Positions 1 through 4,271 of a DNA stretch of 6,565 nt are shown here, in pieces. Made by a program: the position numbers and the translations under genes. The notes under the pieces are model-generated. The model was not told the origin of the DNA, ran no database searches, and saw nothing but the letters and a program-made list of their open reading frames with translations. The first letter of the stretch is position 1. Each line of letters opens with the position of its first letter. Source of the DNA: Flavobacteriales bacterium (GTDB lineage: Bacteria; Bacteroidota; Bacteroidia; Flavobacteriales; UBA7430). The stretch is from contig JANXFM010000162.1 in the NCBI GenBank assembly GCA_024959975.1, positions 1 through 6,565 on the forward strand, read 5' to 3'.

Positions 1-208
1 TTACCTGTATGGCTCTGGGACTTTTTAATACACTTGATAATTGAGCAACTCCCTGCTCAGTGAACACGAAAGGTTTGTAGCGTAAGCCCATTTTAACTTC
101 AACATTGGAGGTGCCAAATGTGCACCTCCAATGTTGAAGCTCTTCATTAGTTAATTCAGACATAAAGTCAGAAGGATAGCGGAGTTTTGTAAGCCTTGAT
201 CTTTTCAT
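1..208 (-). pseudogene. ORF6N-domain protein fragment, N-terminus lost, runs off left edge
   Basis: The minus strand reads 69 codons from an ATG at 208 to the window edge without a stop. The peptide contains YPSDFMSEL, NEELQHWR, TSN, KMGLRYKPFVFTEQGVAQLS and SPRAIQV, the typical middle of an ORF6N domain, a DNA-binding domain of phage-derived antirepressor-like proteins that is common in Bacteroidota genomes. Family members usually carry about 40 more residues before the (R)FPDDFM segment. Here that part is absent, and the frame instead enters a REP-like repeat (upstream codons PFDRLRVT are translated repeat). An alternative ATG at 253 would add only repeat-encoded residues. I therefore call it a decayed or truncated copy. 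The C-terminal part lies outside the window, so the state of the 3' half is unknown. The family call is from motif recognition. Confidence 0.7.
97..139. repeat. Perfect 18-bp inverted repeat with 7-nt loop
   Basis: The 18 bases at 97-114 are the exact reverse complement of 122-139, separated by CAAATGT. On the minus strand the repeat lies inside the ORF6N reading frame and encodes LQHWRC...TSNVEV. The centre of each arm corresponds to codons normally found in this family (the W-R and T-S-N positions), so a short natural complementarity may have been extended to a perfect palindrome. There is no U-tract on either side, so it does not look like an intrinsic terminator. Confidence 0.9.
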
Positions 209-235
209 TGTCACCCTGAGCCTGTCGAAGGGTGC
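209..235. repeat. REP-like intergenic palindrome (CACCCTGAGCCTGTCGAAGGGTG type)
   Basis: CACCCT at 212-217 pairs with AGGGTG at 229-234 around an 11-nt loop. The motif GTCACCCTGAGCCTGTCGAAG matches a well-known type of dispersed intergenic palindrome in bacterial genomes, including many Bacteroidota. A related, more degenerate copy starts at 3734 (12 of the first 14 bases identical), and a sister type is at 2668. It abuts the broken start of the ORF6N fragment. Confidence 0.75.
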
Positions 236-248
236 ATCAAGGCAAAAG

Positions 249-287
249 GACATAAATAGGTTTGCGCAAGCAAACAATTTATTTGTC
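249..287. repeat. Imperfect long stem-loop with GCAA tetraloop, part of the intergenic repeat
   Basis: GTTTGC (260-265) pairs with GCAAAC (270-275) around the GNRA-type loop GCAA. The helix continues with ATAAAT (252-257) to ATTTAT (277-282) and GAC (249-251) to GTC (285-287), separated by small internal loops, giving about 15 pairs. A second GTCGAAGG (285-292) repeats the one at 224-231 in the REP-like unit, so hairpin and REP seem to belong to one composite element. No gene is visible in 209-408. Confidence 0.6.
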
Positions 288-300
288 GAAGGAAACTTTT

Positions 301-320
301 AGGTACGGAAACGGACTAGC
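301..320. repeat. Dispersed 20-bp repeat, copy 1
   Basis: The segment beginning AGGTACGGAAACGG matches 3792-3811 at 17 of 20 positions and is followed in both places by an A/T-rich stretch containing AAGTAAAA. In both places it lies 50 to 85 bases downstream of a CTGAGCCT core, so it appears to be the far end of the same composite intergenic element. From 321 to 408 I see nothing else recognisable; no clear terminator for the amidohydrolase is visible there. Confidence 0.55.
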
Positions 321-408
321 AGATTATTAAATTAAGTAAAACAGATTGATACATGTCTTGCTTTAAAACCACAAAAAAGAACACAAAATTGAAAAACAGA
401 TTATGTGT

Positions 409-1578
409 TTACACCAACACCTTTACTTTAGACCCCGGTGTTAACTGCATGCCATCAACATTTTCGATCAAAACAACCCCCGGCTTACTTCCGGGTTTAA
501 ATGAGCCTAATTCATCGTAACCAAAAAATTCGGCTCCATTTTTACAAGCCCAGGATAGTAATTCATTTGTAGGAATATGAGAGAAATTCTTTTGGATCAG
601 CTTCAACTCTTCCAATACACTTAAAGTATCATTTGAAGCAAGCGAATCAGTTCCAATTGTTATTTTCAAGTTCTTTTCGCGCCACAGATCATAGTTTGGC
701 AATCGGCGTTCTATGTACCAATTGGCCTTGGGGCATGTACACCAATAGGCATGGGTAAAATGTGTTTCTATTTGATCAATGTCCGTAGCCTCCGAACAAG
801 TATTGTGCACCAACAGAATTTTCTGTTCTTTTGGCAAGTATGGCAACAGACTGTACTGAGCAGAATTTTTTCCAAAGCCCAATTGAGAAGAAATATCGAA
901 TCCTTTACGTTCAAATAAATCCGCCAATTCACCTTTAGACTCCAAAAACAGTTCATTTTCCGAAGGAGTTTCCTGGTGATGAATCGTTAGCAACTGGTCT
1001 TTGGACTTGGAATAGACCCCTTCTAATAATTGAGGAGATAAAGAATAAGGAGCATGAGGCACAAGCGATGCTGAAAGACCGGATGACCGGTATTCTTCAA
1101 CGATTTTTAACCCATCAGCCAATAAAATATCGGCTTTATCTTTATCCAGACCAAACAGCTCTACAAATGAATGATACTTAACAGGACTGTCTTTTTTTAC
1201 TTTTACAGTATCCGTTGTGTTTGAGATATCTCCTACAGCCACAATTCCTGCATCATGCATTTTCCGGTCGGCATGTTTTATTGATTGAGCAGGGTCAAGT
1301 GTACACTCTTGCCTGCGTTGTGGAATCTGACTCACAAACTTTGCCAGTCCGGTAGCTTCAGGCATGAGTTCCGTCATATGCGAAAGTTCCAGATGACAAT
1401 GTGTGTTTACAAATCCGGGACAAACAATACCCTCGTAAACCTCTACTTCAAAATGGTCTGTAATGGGAGCGATATCATTTAGGTGAATCACCGTTCCATC
1501 GTCTTCAATGTAAAGATAGCCGCTCTCAACAGGAGCAGCATTTAGAGGAATAATCCATGAAGCTTGAATGATACGCAT
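409..1578 (-). CDS. Amidohydrolase superfamily protein, cytosine-deaminase-like (possible aminofutalosine deaminase-type)
   Basis: A 389-residue cytoplasmic metal-dependent hydrolase with a complete amidohydrolase layout. A small N-terminal beta-sandwich leads into PGFVNTHCHLELSH with the metal ligands H60 and H62. HAPYS follows at 175-179, then the HHQE motif at 200-203 (metal ligand His and proton-shuttle Glu), HNT at 258-260, and IGTDSLASN with metal ligand D311. The C-terminal strand returns to the sandwich. This arrangement is that of the deaminase/chlorohydrolase branch (guanine, S-adenosylhomocysteine and aminofutalosine deaminases). The substrate cannot be fixed from sequence alone. 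Length is normal and no key residue is missing. The start MRIIQASWI fits the family and lies just after a -7 promoter box on the minus strand. It is transcribed divergently from rlmN. A role in futalosine-type menaquinone synthesis would fit a quinone side-chain enzyme nearby, but this is only inference. Confidence 0.85.
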   Translation of the reverse strand: MRIIQASWIIPLNAAPVESGYLYIEDDGTVIHLNDIAPITDHFEVEVYEGIVCPGFVNTHCHLELSHMTELMPEATGLAKFVSQIPQRRQECTLDPAQSIKHADRKMHDAGIVAVGDISNTTDTVKVKKDSPVKYHSFVELFGLDKDKADILLADGLKIVEEYRSSGLSASLVPHAPYSLSPQLLEGVYSKSKDQLLTIHHQETPSENELFLESKGELADLFERKGFDISSQLGFGKNSAQYSLLPYLPKEQKILLVHNTCSEATDIDQIETHFTHAYWCTCPKANWYIERRLPNYDLWREKNLKITIGTDSLASNDTLSVLEELKLIQKNFSHIPTNELLSWACKNGAEFFGYDELGSFKPGSKPGVVLIENVDGMQLTPGSKVKVLV

Positions 1579-1592
1579 CTACAAAATTTTAC

Positions 1593-1600
1593 CAAAGGTA
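1593..1600 (-). promoter_or_regulatory. Bacteroidota -7 promoter box for the amidohydrolase
   Basis: Read on the minus strand this is TACCTTTG, a perfect match to the Bacteroidota housekeeping -7 consensus TAnnTTTG. It ends 14 nt before the amidohydrolase ATG, implying a very short 5' leader. I see no convincing -33 TTTG, so the assignment rests on the -7 box and its position. Confidence 0.5.
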
Positions 1601-1608
1601 AGAATCCC

Positions 1609-1616
1609 TATCTTTG
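1609..1616 (+). promoter_or_regulatory. Bacteroidota -7 promoter box for rlmN
   Basis: TATCTTTG matches TAnnTTTG perfectly and ends 5 nt before the rlmN ATG at 1622, so the transcript should begin at or almost at the start codon (leaderless or nearly so). It lies only 8 bp from the divergent box at 1593-1600, so the two promoters must overlap. The position also decides the rlmN start: the in-frame ATG at 1568 would lie upstream of the promoter. Confidence 0.5.
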
Positions 1617-1621
1617 CAGCG

Positions 1622-2665
1622 ATGAAAAAGCAGGAGAAACAAGACATCAGAGCTTTATCGAAAGAAAAACTCAAAGAATATTTTGTTGCAAAAGGCGAAA
1701 AAGCCTTTCGCGCAAAACAGGTGTATGAATGGTTGTGGAAAAAATCGGCCACCGATTTCGACCAAATGACCAACCTTTCTTTGCCTACTCGCAAAATGTT
1801 AAAAGAGAATTTTGACATTAATGCCGTACAGATAGATGACTCTCAATTTAGCAAGGATGGAACCATCAAAAACGCTTTTCGCTTGTACGATAATCAAATT
1901 TGTGAAGGCGTATTAATTCCTGTCGAGAATCGTATGACTGCTTGTATTTCTTCGCAGGTAGGATGCAGTTTGGCATGTGAATTTTGTGCTACCGGGCGTT
2001 TAAAACGTATGCGTAACATCAATGCCGACGAAATTTACGATCAGGTAAGAATTATTCGTGATCAGGCTCTGAAACAGAGTGGGCAACCCCTATCGAACAT
2101 CGTTTACATGGGTATGGGAGAGCCTTTATTGAACTACAAAAATGTGCTGGAATCTGTTGAGAAAATAACATCTGAAGAAGGTTTGGGCATGTCGCCGAAA
2201 CGGATTACCGTTTCTACCGCCGGAGTAGCTAAAATGATCGAAAAGCTGGCAGATGATGATGTAAAATTCAATTTGGCACTTTCACTTCATGCTGCAAATG
2301 ACGAGAAGCGCGATAAAATTATGGGCATTAACGAAACCAATAATTTAGAGGTTTTGGCAAAAGCACTAAAATATTTTTACGAAAAAACGCAATCCAGAGT
2401 AACCTACGAATACATCATATTCGAAAATTTTAACGATGAATTGCAAGATGCTCACGAACTTTACGAATTCTGCAAACATATTCCCTGTAAGGTTAATATT
2501 ATTGAATACAACCCGATTGACGGAGCCGAATTTAAACAGGCCAAAGCACACAAAGTAGATGCTTTTAAAGACTATTTAGAAGAGCGTGGGGTGGTCGTAA
2601 ACATTCGTCGTAGCAGAGGAAAAGATATTGATGCAGCCTGCGGGCAATTAGCCAATAAAAAGTAG
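1622..2665 (+). CDS. rlmN: 23S rRNA (adenine(2503)-C(2))-methyltransferase RlmN
   Basis: A radical-SAM enzyme that methylates C2 of A2503 in 23S rRNA (and, in well-studied relatives, A37 of some tRNAs), tuning the peptidyl-transferase exit region. The 347-residue protein has the N-terminal helical accessory domain (about 5-75, with AFRAKQVYEWLWKK). The CxxxCxxC iron-sulfur motif is C115, C119, C122 in SSQVGCSLACEFCATG. The SAM-binding GMGEPL is at 164-169, and SLHAANDEKRD is at 221-231. The essential C-terminal cysteine is C340 in the DAACGQL motif, which forms the methylated/cross-link intermediate with the substrate. All key residues are present and the length is normal. I chose the ATG at 1622 because MKKQEKQDIRALS resembles other RlmN N-termini; an upstream in-frame ATG at 1568 overlaps the divergent gene and would precede the promoter box. 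Confidence 0.96.
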   Translation: MKKQEKQDIRALSKEKLKEYFVAKGEKAFRAKQVYEWLWKKSATDFDQMTNLSLPTRKMLKENFDINAVQIDDSQFSKDGTIKNAFRLYDNQICEGVLIPVENRMTACISSQVGCSLACEFCATGRLKRMRNINADEIYDQVRIIRDQALKQSGQPLSNIVYMGMGEPLLNYKNVLESVEKITSEEGLGMSPKRITVSTAGVAKMIEKLADDDVKFNLALSLHAANDEKRDKIMGINETNNLEVLAKALKYFYEKTQSRVTYEYIIFENFNDELQDAHELYEFCKHIPCKVNIIEYNPIDGAEFKQAKAHKVDAFKDYLEERGVVVNIRRSRGKDIDAACGQLANKK

Positions 2666-2667
2666 TT

Positions 2668-2692
2668 GTTATTCTGAACTTGTTTCAGGACC
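2668..2692. repeat. REP-like intergenic palindrome (CTGAACTTGTTTCAG type)
   Basis: CTGAA (2674-2678) pairs with TTCAG (2684-2688) around CTTGT, preceded by GTTATT and followed by GACCTC. This is the common Bacteroidota intergenic palindrome of the form GTCATTCTGAACTTGTTTCAGGATCTC. It starts 3 nt after the rlmN stop. It has no U-tract, so it is more likely a dispersed repeat than an intrinsic terminator. Confidence 0.7.
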
Positions 2693-2722
2693 TCATTGCT
2701 AACGAATCACATCAATTATTAC

Positions 2723-2730
2723 TACATTTG
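2723..2730 (+). promoter_or_regulatory. Bacteroidota -7 promoter box for the polyprenyl synthase
   Basis: TACATTTG is a perfect TAnnTTTG match ending 6 nt before the ATG at 2737, as in front of rlmN. A TTG at 2696-2698 could serve as a -33 element, but its spacing of 24 nt is somewhat long. If used, the gene has its own promoter and almost no 5' leader. Confidence 0.45.
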
Positions 2731-2736
2731 GCCTTC

Positions 2737-3711
2737 ATGTCGGTAATCGATCAAATAAAAGCTCCCATAAAAAATGAAATGGACTCTTTTGAGTCTAAGT
2801 TCAAGGCCTCGATGACGAGTAAAGCGCCATTATTGGATAAAGTCACAAATTACATTGTAAAGCGTAAAGGGAAACAAATGCGACCGATGTTTGTTTTTCT
2901 GTCTGCCAAATTATGTGGTGAGGTTAATGAAAGCACCTTTCGGGGGGCTTCGATGATTGAGCTTTTACATACTGCAACCCTAGTCCACGACGACGTAGTT
3001 GATGATGCTAATATGCGGCGCGGGGTTTTTTCGGTTAATGCACTTTGGAAAAATAAGATTGCCGTTTTGGTTGGTGATTTCTTGCTTTCTAAAGGCTTAT
3101 TATTGGCCGTAAAAAATGAAGATTTTCACCTTTTAAAACTTACTTCTCGCGCTGTTGAAGAAATGAGTGAAGGAGAATTATTACAGATCGAGAAAGCAAG
3201 ACGATTGGATATTGTTGAAGAAGTTTATTACGAAATTATTCGTAAAAAAACAGCCTCACTGATCGCTGCTTGTTGTGCTGTAGGATGTTCCTCTGTTTCG
3301 AAAGACGAAGAACAAATACAAAAGATGTGGAACTTTGGTGAAGCCATCGGGATTGCTTTTCAAATTAAAGACGATCTTTTTGATTACCAAAAACAAGGGC
3401 TAATCGGCAAACCTGTAGGGATAGATATTAAAGAGCAAAAAATGACCTTGCCCCTTATTTTTGCACTTCAACAATGCGATAAAAGTACGCGTAGGCAGAT
3501 TATCAATACGATTAAAAGACATCATAATAATCCGAAAAAGGTAAATGAAGTTATTGCCATTGTACGTGAAAGCGGAGGACTGGAATATGCTCAGGAAAAG
3601 ATGTATGTGTATCAGGCGAAAGCCATAGAGATCATTTCCGACATGCCTGATTCCGAATCCAAAACATCATTACAAGCACTCATAAAGTACGTGATCGATC
3701 GGAAGAAATAA
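2737..3711 (+). CDS. Polyprenyl diphosphate synthase, long-chain (octaprenyl/solanesyl-type)
   Basis: An all-trans prenyl chain elongation enzyme that adds isopentenyl diphosphate units to an allylic primer; the product is most likely the side-chain precursor of menaquinone. The 324-residue protein has GKQMRP at 45-50 (IPP binding), the first aspartate-rich motif DDVVD at 85-89 preceded by LLHTATLVH, the RR pair at 94-95, and the second aspartate-rich motif FQIKDDLFD at 208-216. It then has GKPVGIDIKEQKMTLPLI at 224-241. The LLHTATLVHDD context is that of IspB-like long-chain enzymes rather than farnesyl synthases; exact chain length is not readable. I start it at 2737: the upstream in-frame ATG at 2680 lies within the REP-like repeat and before the promoter box, and the extra residues do not resemble the family. 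The gene follows rlmN after 71 nt. Confidence 0.92.
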   Translation: MSVIDQIKAPIKNEMDSFESKFKASMTSKAPLLDKVTNYIVKRKGKQMRPMFVFLSAKLCGEVNESTFRGASMIELLHTATLVHDDVVDDANMRRGVFSVNALWKNKIAVLVGDFLLSKGLLLAVKNEDFHLLKLTSRAVEEMSEGELLQIEKARRLDIVEEVYYEIIRKKTASLIAACCAVGCSSVSKDEEQIQKMWNFGEAIGIAFQIKDDLFDYQKQGLIGKPVGIDIKEQKMTLPLIFALQQCDKSTRRQIINTIKRHHNNPKKVNEVIAIVRESGGLEYAQEKMYVYQAKAIEIISDMPDSESKTSLQALIKYVIDRKK

Positions 3712-3733
3712 TTCCAGCTTGCTGTTCATTTTT

Positions 3734-3811
3734 GTCATACTGAGCCTCTCTATCATTAGTCTTAAGAGGATGTTTTTTTAGACAAAAAAGCAGGTACGCA
3801 AACGGCCTCGC
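3734..3811. repeat. Composite intergenic repeat, copy 2 (degenerate REP-like unit plus 20-bp repeat)
   Basis: The block starts with GTCATACTGAGCCT, matching the REP-like unit at 210-223 at 12 of 14 positions, and ends with the AGGTACGCAAACGGCCTCGC unit at 3792-3811, matching 301-320 at 17 of 20 positions. The sequences between the two conserved ends differ in length and content from the copy at the left of the window. I infer one dispersed element type with conserved ends. Confidence 0.5.
3745..3779 (+). terminator. Possible weak terminator after the polyprenyl synthase gene
   Basis: CCTCT (3745-3749) pairs with AGAGG (3765-3769), with an inner CTA/TAG extension around TCAT, and is followed by a run of seven T at 3773-3779. 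The stem is short and interrupted and lies inside the repeat element, so termination activity is uncertain. It is the only terminator-like structure between the prenyl synthase and the leader ORFs. Confidence 0.35.
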
Positions 3812-3849
3812 ATAAAAATAAAGTAAAAATAACTTGTTTTGTAAGTATT

Positions 3850-3857
3850 TATCTTCG
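3850..3857 (+). promoter_or_regulatory. Candidate -7 promoter box for the leader/sulfite reductase transcript
   Basis: TATCTTCG matches TAnnTTTG with one mismatch and lies 46 nt before the ATG of the first Cys-rich ORF. No clear TTTG is found at the usual -33 spacing. If used, the transcript would begin near 3862 and carry both leader ORFs and the attenuator before the reductase start, a leader of about 400 nt. Confidence 0.35.
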
Positions 3858-3903
3858 TACATTTACCCAGAATTTTGAATTTTCATAGAAGACCCTAAAA
3901 GTG

Positions 3904-4026
3904 ATGAAACGAATTACTTTTTTAGCCCCATCAGAGTCTCTAAACAGACTAGAATCTACCGACCTATCGAATGTATCGGGGTCTCCGTGTGTTTCTGCAC
4001 AAAAGTGTTGCTGTTGTTGTTGCTAG
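3904..4026 (+). CDS. Leader peptide 1: 40 aa ending in six consecutive cysteines
   Basis: ATG at 3904 (a GTG directly before it at 3901 could also start) opens 40 codons, beginning MKRITFLAPSESLNRLEST, passing DLSNVSGSPC, and ending AQKCCCCCC. The six terminal Cys codons (4006-4023) are followed at once by TAG. Seven of 40 residues are Cys, and the run uses both TGT and TGC, so it is not a plain trinucleotide repeat. The ORF lies upstream of the sulfite reductase gene, whose product feeds cysteine synthesis, so I read it as a cysteine-sensing leader peptide: ribosomes should slow on the Cys run when charged tRNA-Cys is low. No terminator is visible directly after it, so its action may be through translation, Rho, or coupling to the second ORF. 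The segment DLSNVSGS also resembles double-glycine-type leaders of ribosomal natural product precursors, or the Cys tail could bind metal; I find these less likely because no maturation or export gene is nearby. Confidence 0.65.
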   Translation: MKRITFLAPSESLNRLESTDLSNVSGSPCVSAQKCCCCCC

Positions 4027-4043
4027 TAAGTAAATTAACTTTC
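4014..4043 (+). promoter_or_regulatory. Possible second promoter between the two leader ORFs
   Basis: A TTG at 4014-4016, within the poly-Cys codon run, is followed after 19 nt by TAACTTTC at 4036-4043, which matches TAnnTTTG except for the last base. Spacing suits a Bacteroidota -33/-7 promoter. If active, it would give a short transcript carrying only the second leader ORF and the attenuator. TTG is abundant in Cys codon runs, so chance is a real possibility. Confidence 0.25.
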
Positions 4044-4078
4044 ATTTAGTAAACAACTCACAATTTTTTAAAAACAGC

Positions 4079-4189
4079 ATGATAAATCCAAGTACACAAA
4101 ACGAACAAATGAACGCAATGATGAATTGTTGTGCCTGCGTTGCTGTGTGTTGTTGTAAACACAAAGAAAGGTTTTTTGTACCCTGTTGA
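4079..4189 (+). CDS. Leader peptide 2: 36 aa cysteine-rich, overlaps the attenuator
   Basis: ATG at 4079 opens 36 codons: MINPSTQNEQMNAMMN, then CCACVAVCCC at residues 17-26, then KHKERFFVPC and TGA at 4187-4189. Seven of 36 residues are Cys. The tail codons 29-34 form the 5' arm of an antiterminator helix (4164-4180), while the terminator lies 22 nt after the stop. This is the classical geometry of an amino-acid attenuator: control codons, then switch, then terminator, then the biosynthetic gene. Inferred action: a ribosome held on Cys codons 17-20 leaves the arm at 4164-4180 free to form the antiterminator; a ribosome that reads through to the stop covers much of the arm and lets the terminator form. 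Stalling at codons 24-26 would partly cover the arm, so the first Cys cluster is the better control site. No other role is suggested by the sequence. Confidence 0.75.
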   Translation: MINPSTQNEQMNAMMNCCACVAVCCCKHKERFFVPC

Positions 4190-4222
4190 TAATTTTAACC
4201 CCAGACATACAAAGCCTTTCTT
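4164..4222 (+). promoter_or_regulatory. Antiterminator helix of the cysteine attenuator
   Basis: Bases 4164-4175 (AAGAAAGGTTTT) can pair with 4211-4222 (AAAGCCTTTCTT) over 12 consecutive pairs with one U-G. After a 2-nt bulge GTA (4178-4180) can add three pairs with TAC (4208-4210). The helix uses the same bases (4211-4220) that form the 5' arm of the terminator, so the two structures exclude each other. The competing arms are visible as a direct repeat, GAAAGGTTTTTT, at 4166-4177 and 4227-4238. The 5' arm lies within the codons of leader peptide 2, so ribosome position should decide the outcome. Confidence 0.7.
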
Positions 4223-4241
4223 AATCGAAAGGTTTTTTTTT
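4211..4241 (+). terminator. Intrinsic terminator (attenuator) before the sulfite reductase gene
   Basis: CCTTTC (4215-4220) pairs with GAAAGG (4227-4232) around TTAATC. AAAG (4211-4214) can extend the stem into the start of a 9-T run (4233-4241) by three A-U pairs and one G-U. The U-tract ends 30 nt before the reductase ATG at 4272, so termination here would prevent its transcription. The terminator is followed by the gene rather than preceded by one, which marks it as regulatory. Confidence 0.8.
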
Positions 4242-4271
4242 ATTCCCCAAAAACTCTAATCCCAAAACGTT

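Noticed and set aside
768..956. 62-codon minus-strand ORF inside the amidohydrolase gene
   Set aside because: It lies in another frame of a well-supported gene and has no recognisable domain.
1285..1482. 65-codon plus-strand ORF opposite the amidohydrolase start
   Set aside because: It is antisense to conserved metal-binding codons, with no promoter and no family resemblance.
1568..1621. 18-codon N-terminal extension of RlmN from an upstream ATG
   Set aside because: It would overlap the divergent gene and precede the -7 box; the residues do not resemble RlmN N-termini.
2680..2736. 19-codon N-terminal extension of the prenyl synthase
   Set aside because: It begins inside a REP-like repeat and upstream of the promoter box; the family-like sequence begins at the later ATG.
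3680..3862. 60-codon minus-strand ORF after the prenyl synthase
   Set aside because: It reads through repeat DNA and the end of a gene on the other strand, with no domain or promoter.
4006..4023. Simple trinucleotide (TGT) microsatellite rather than a coding Cys run
   Set aside because: The run mixes TGC and TGT, stays in one frame with an ATG and an immediate stop, and a second, non-repetitive Cys-rich ORF follows before the same operon.
3862..4271. SAM, cobalamin or other sulfur-related riboswitch upstream of the sulfite reductase
   Set aside because: I could not recognise a conserved aptamer core. The Cys-rich ORFs and simple competing helices explain the leader better, although a covariance-model search would be the decisive test.
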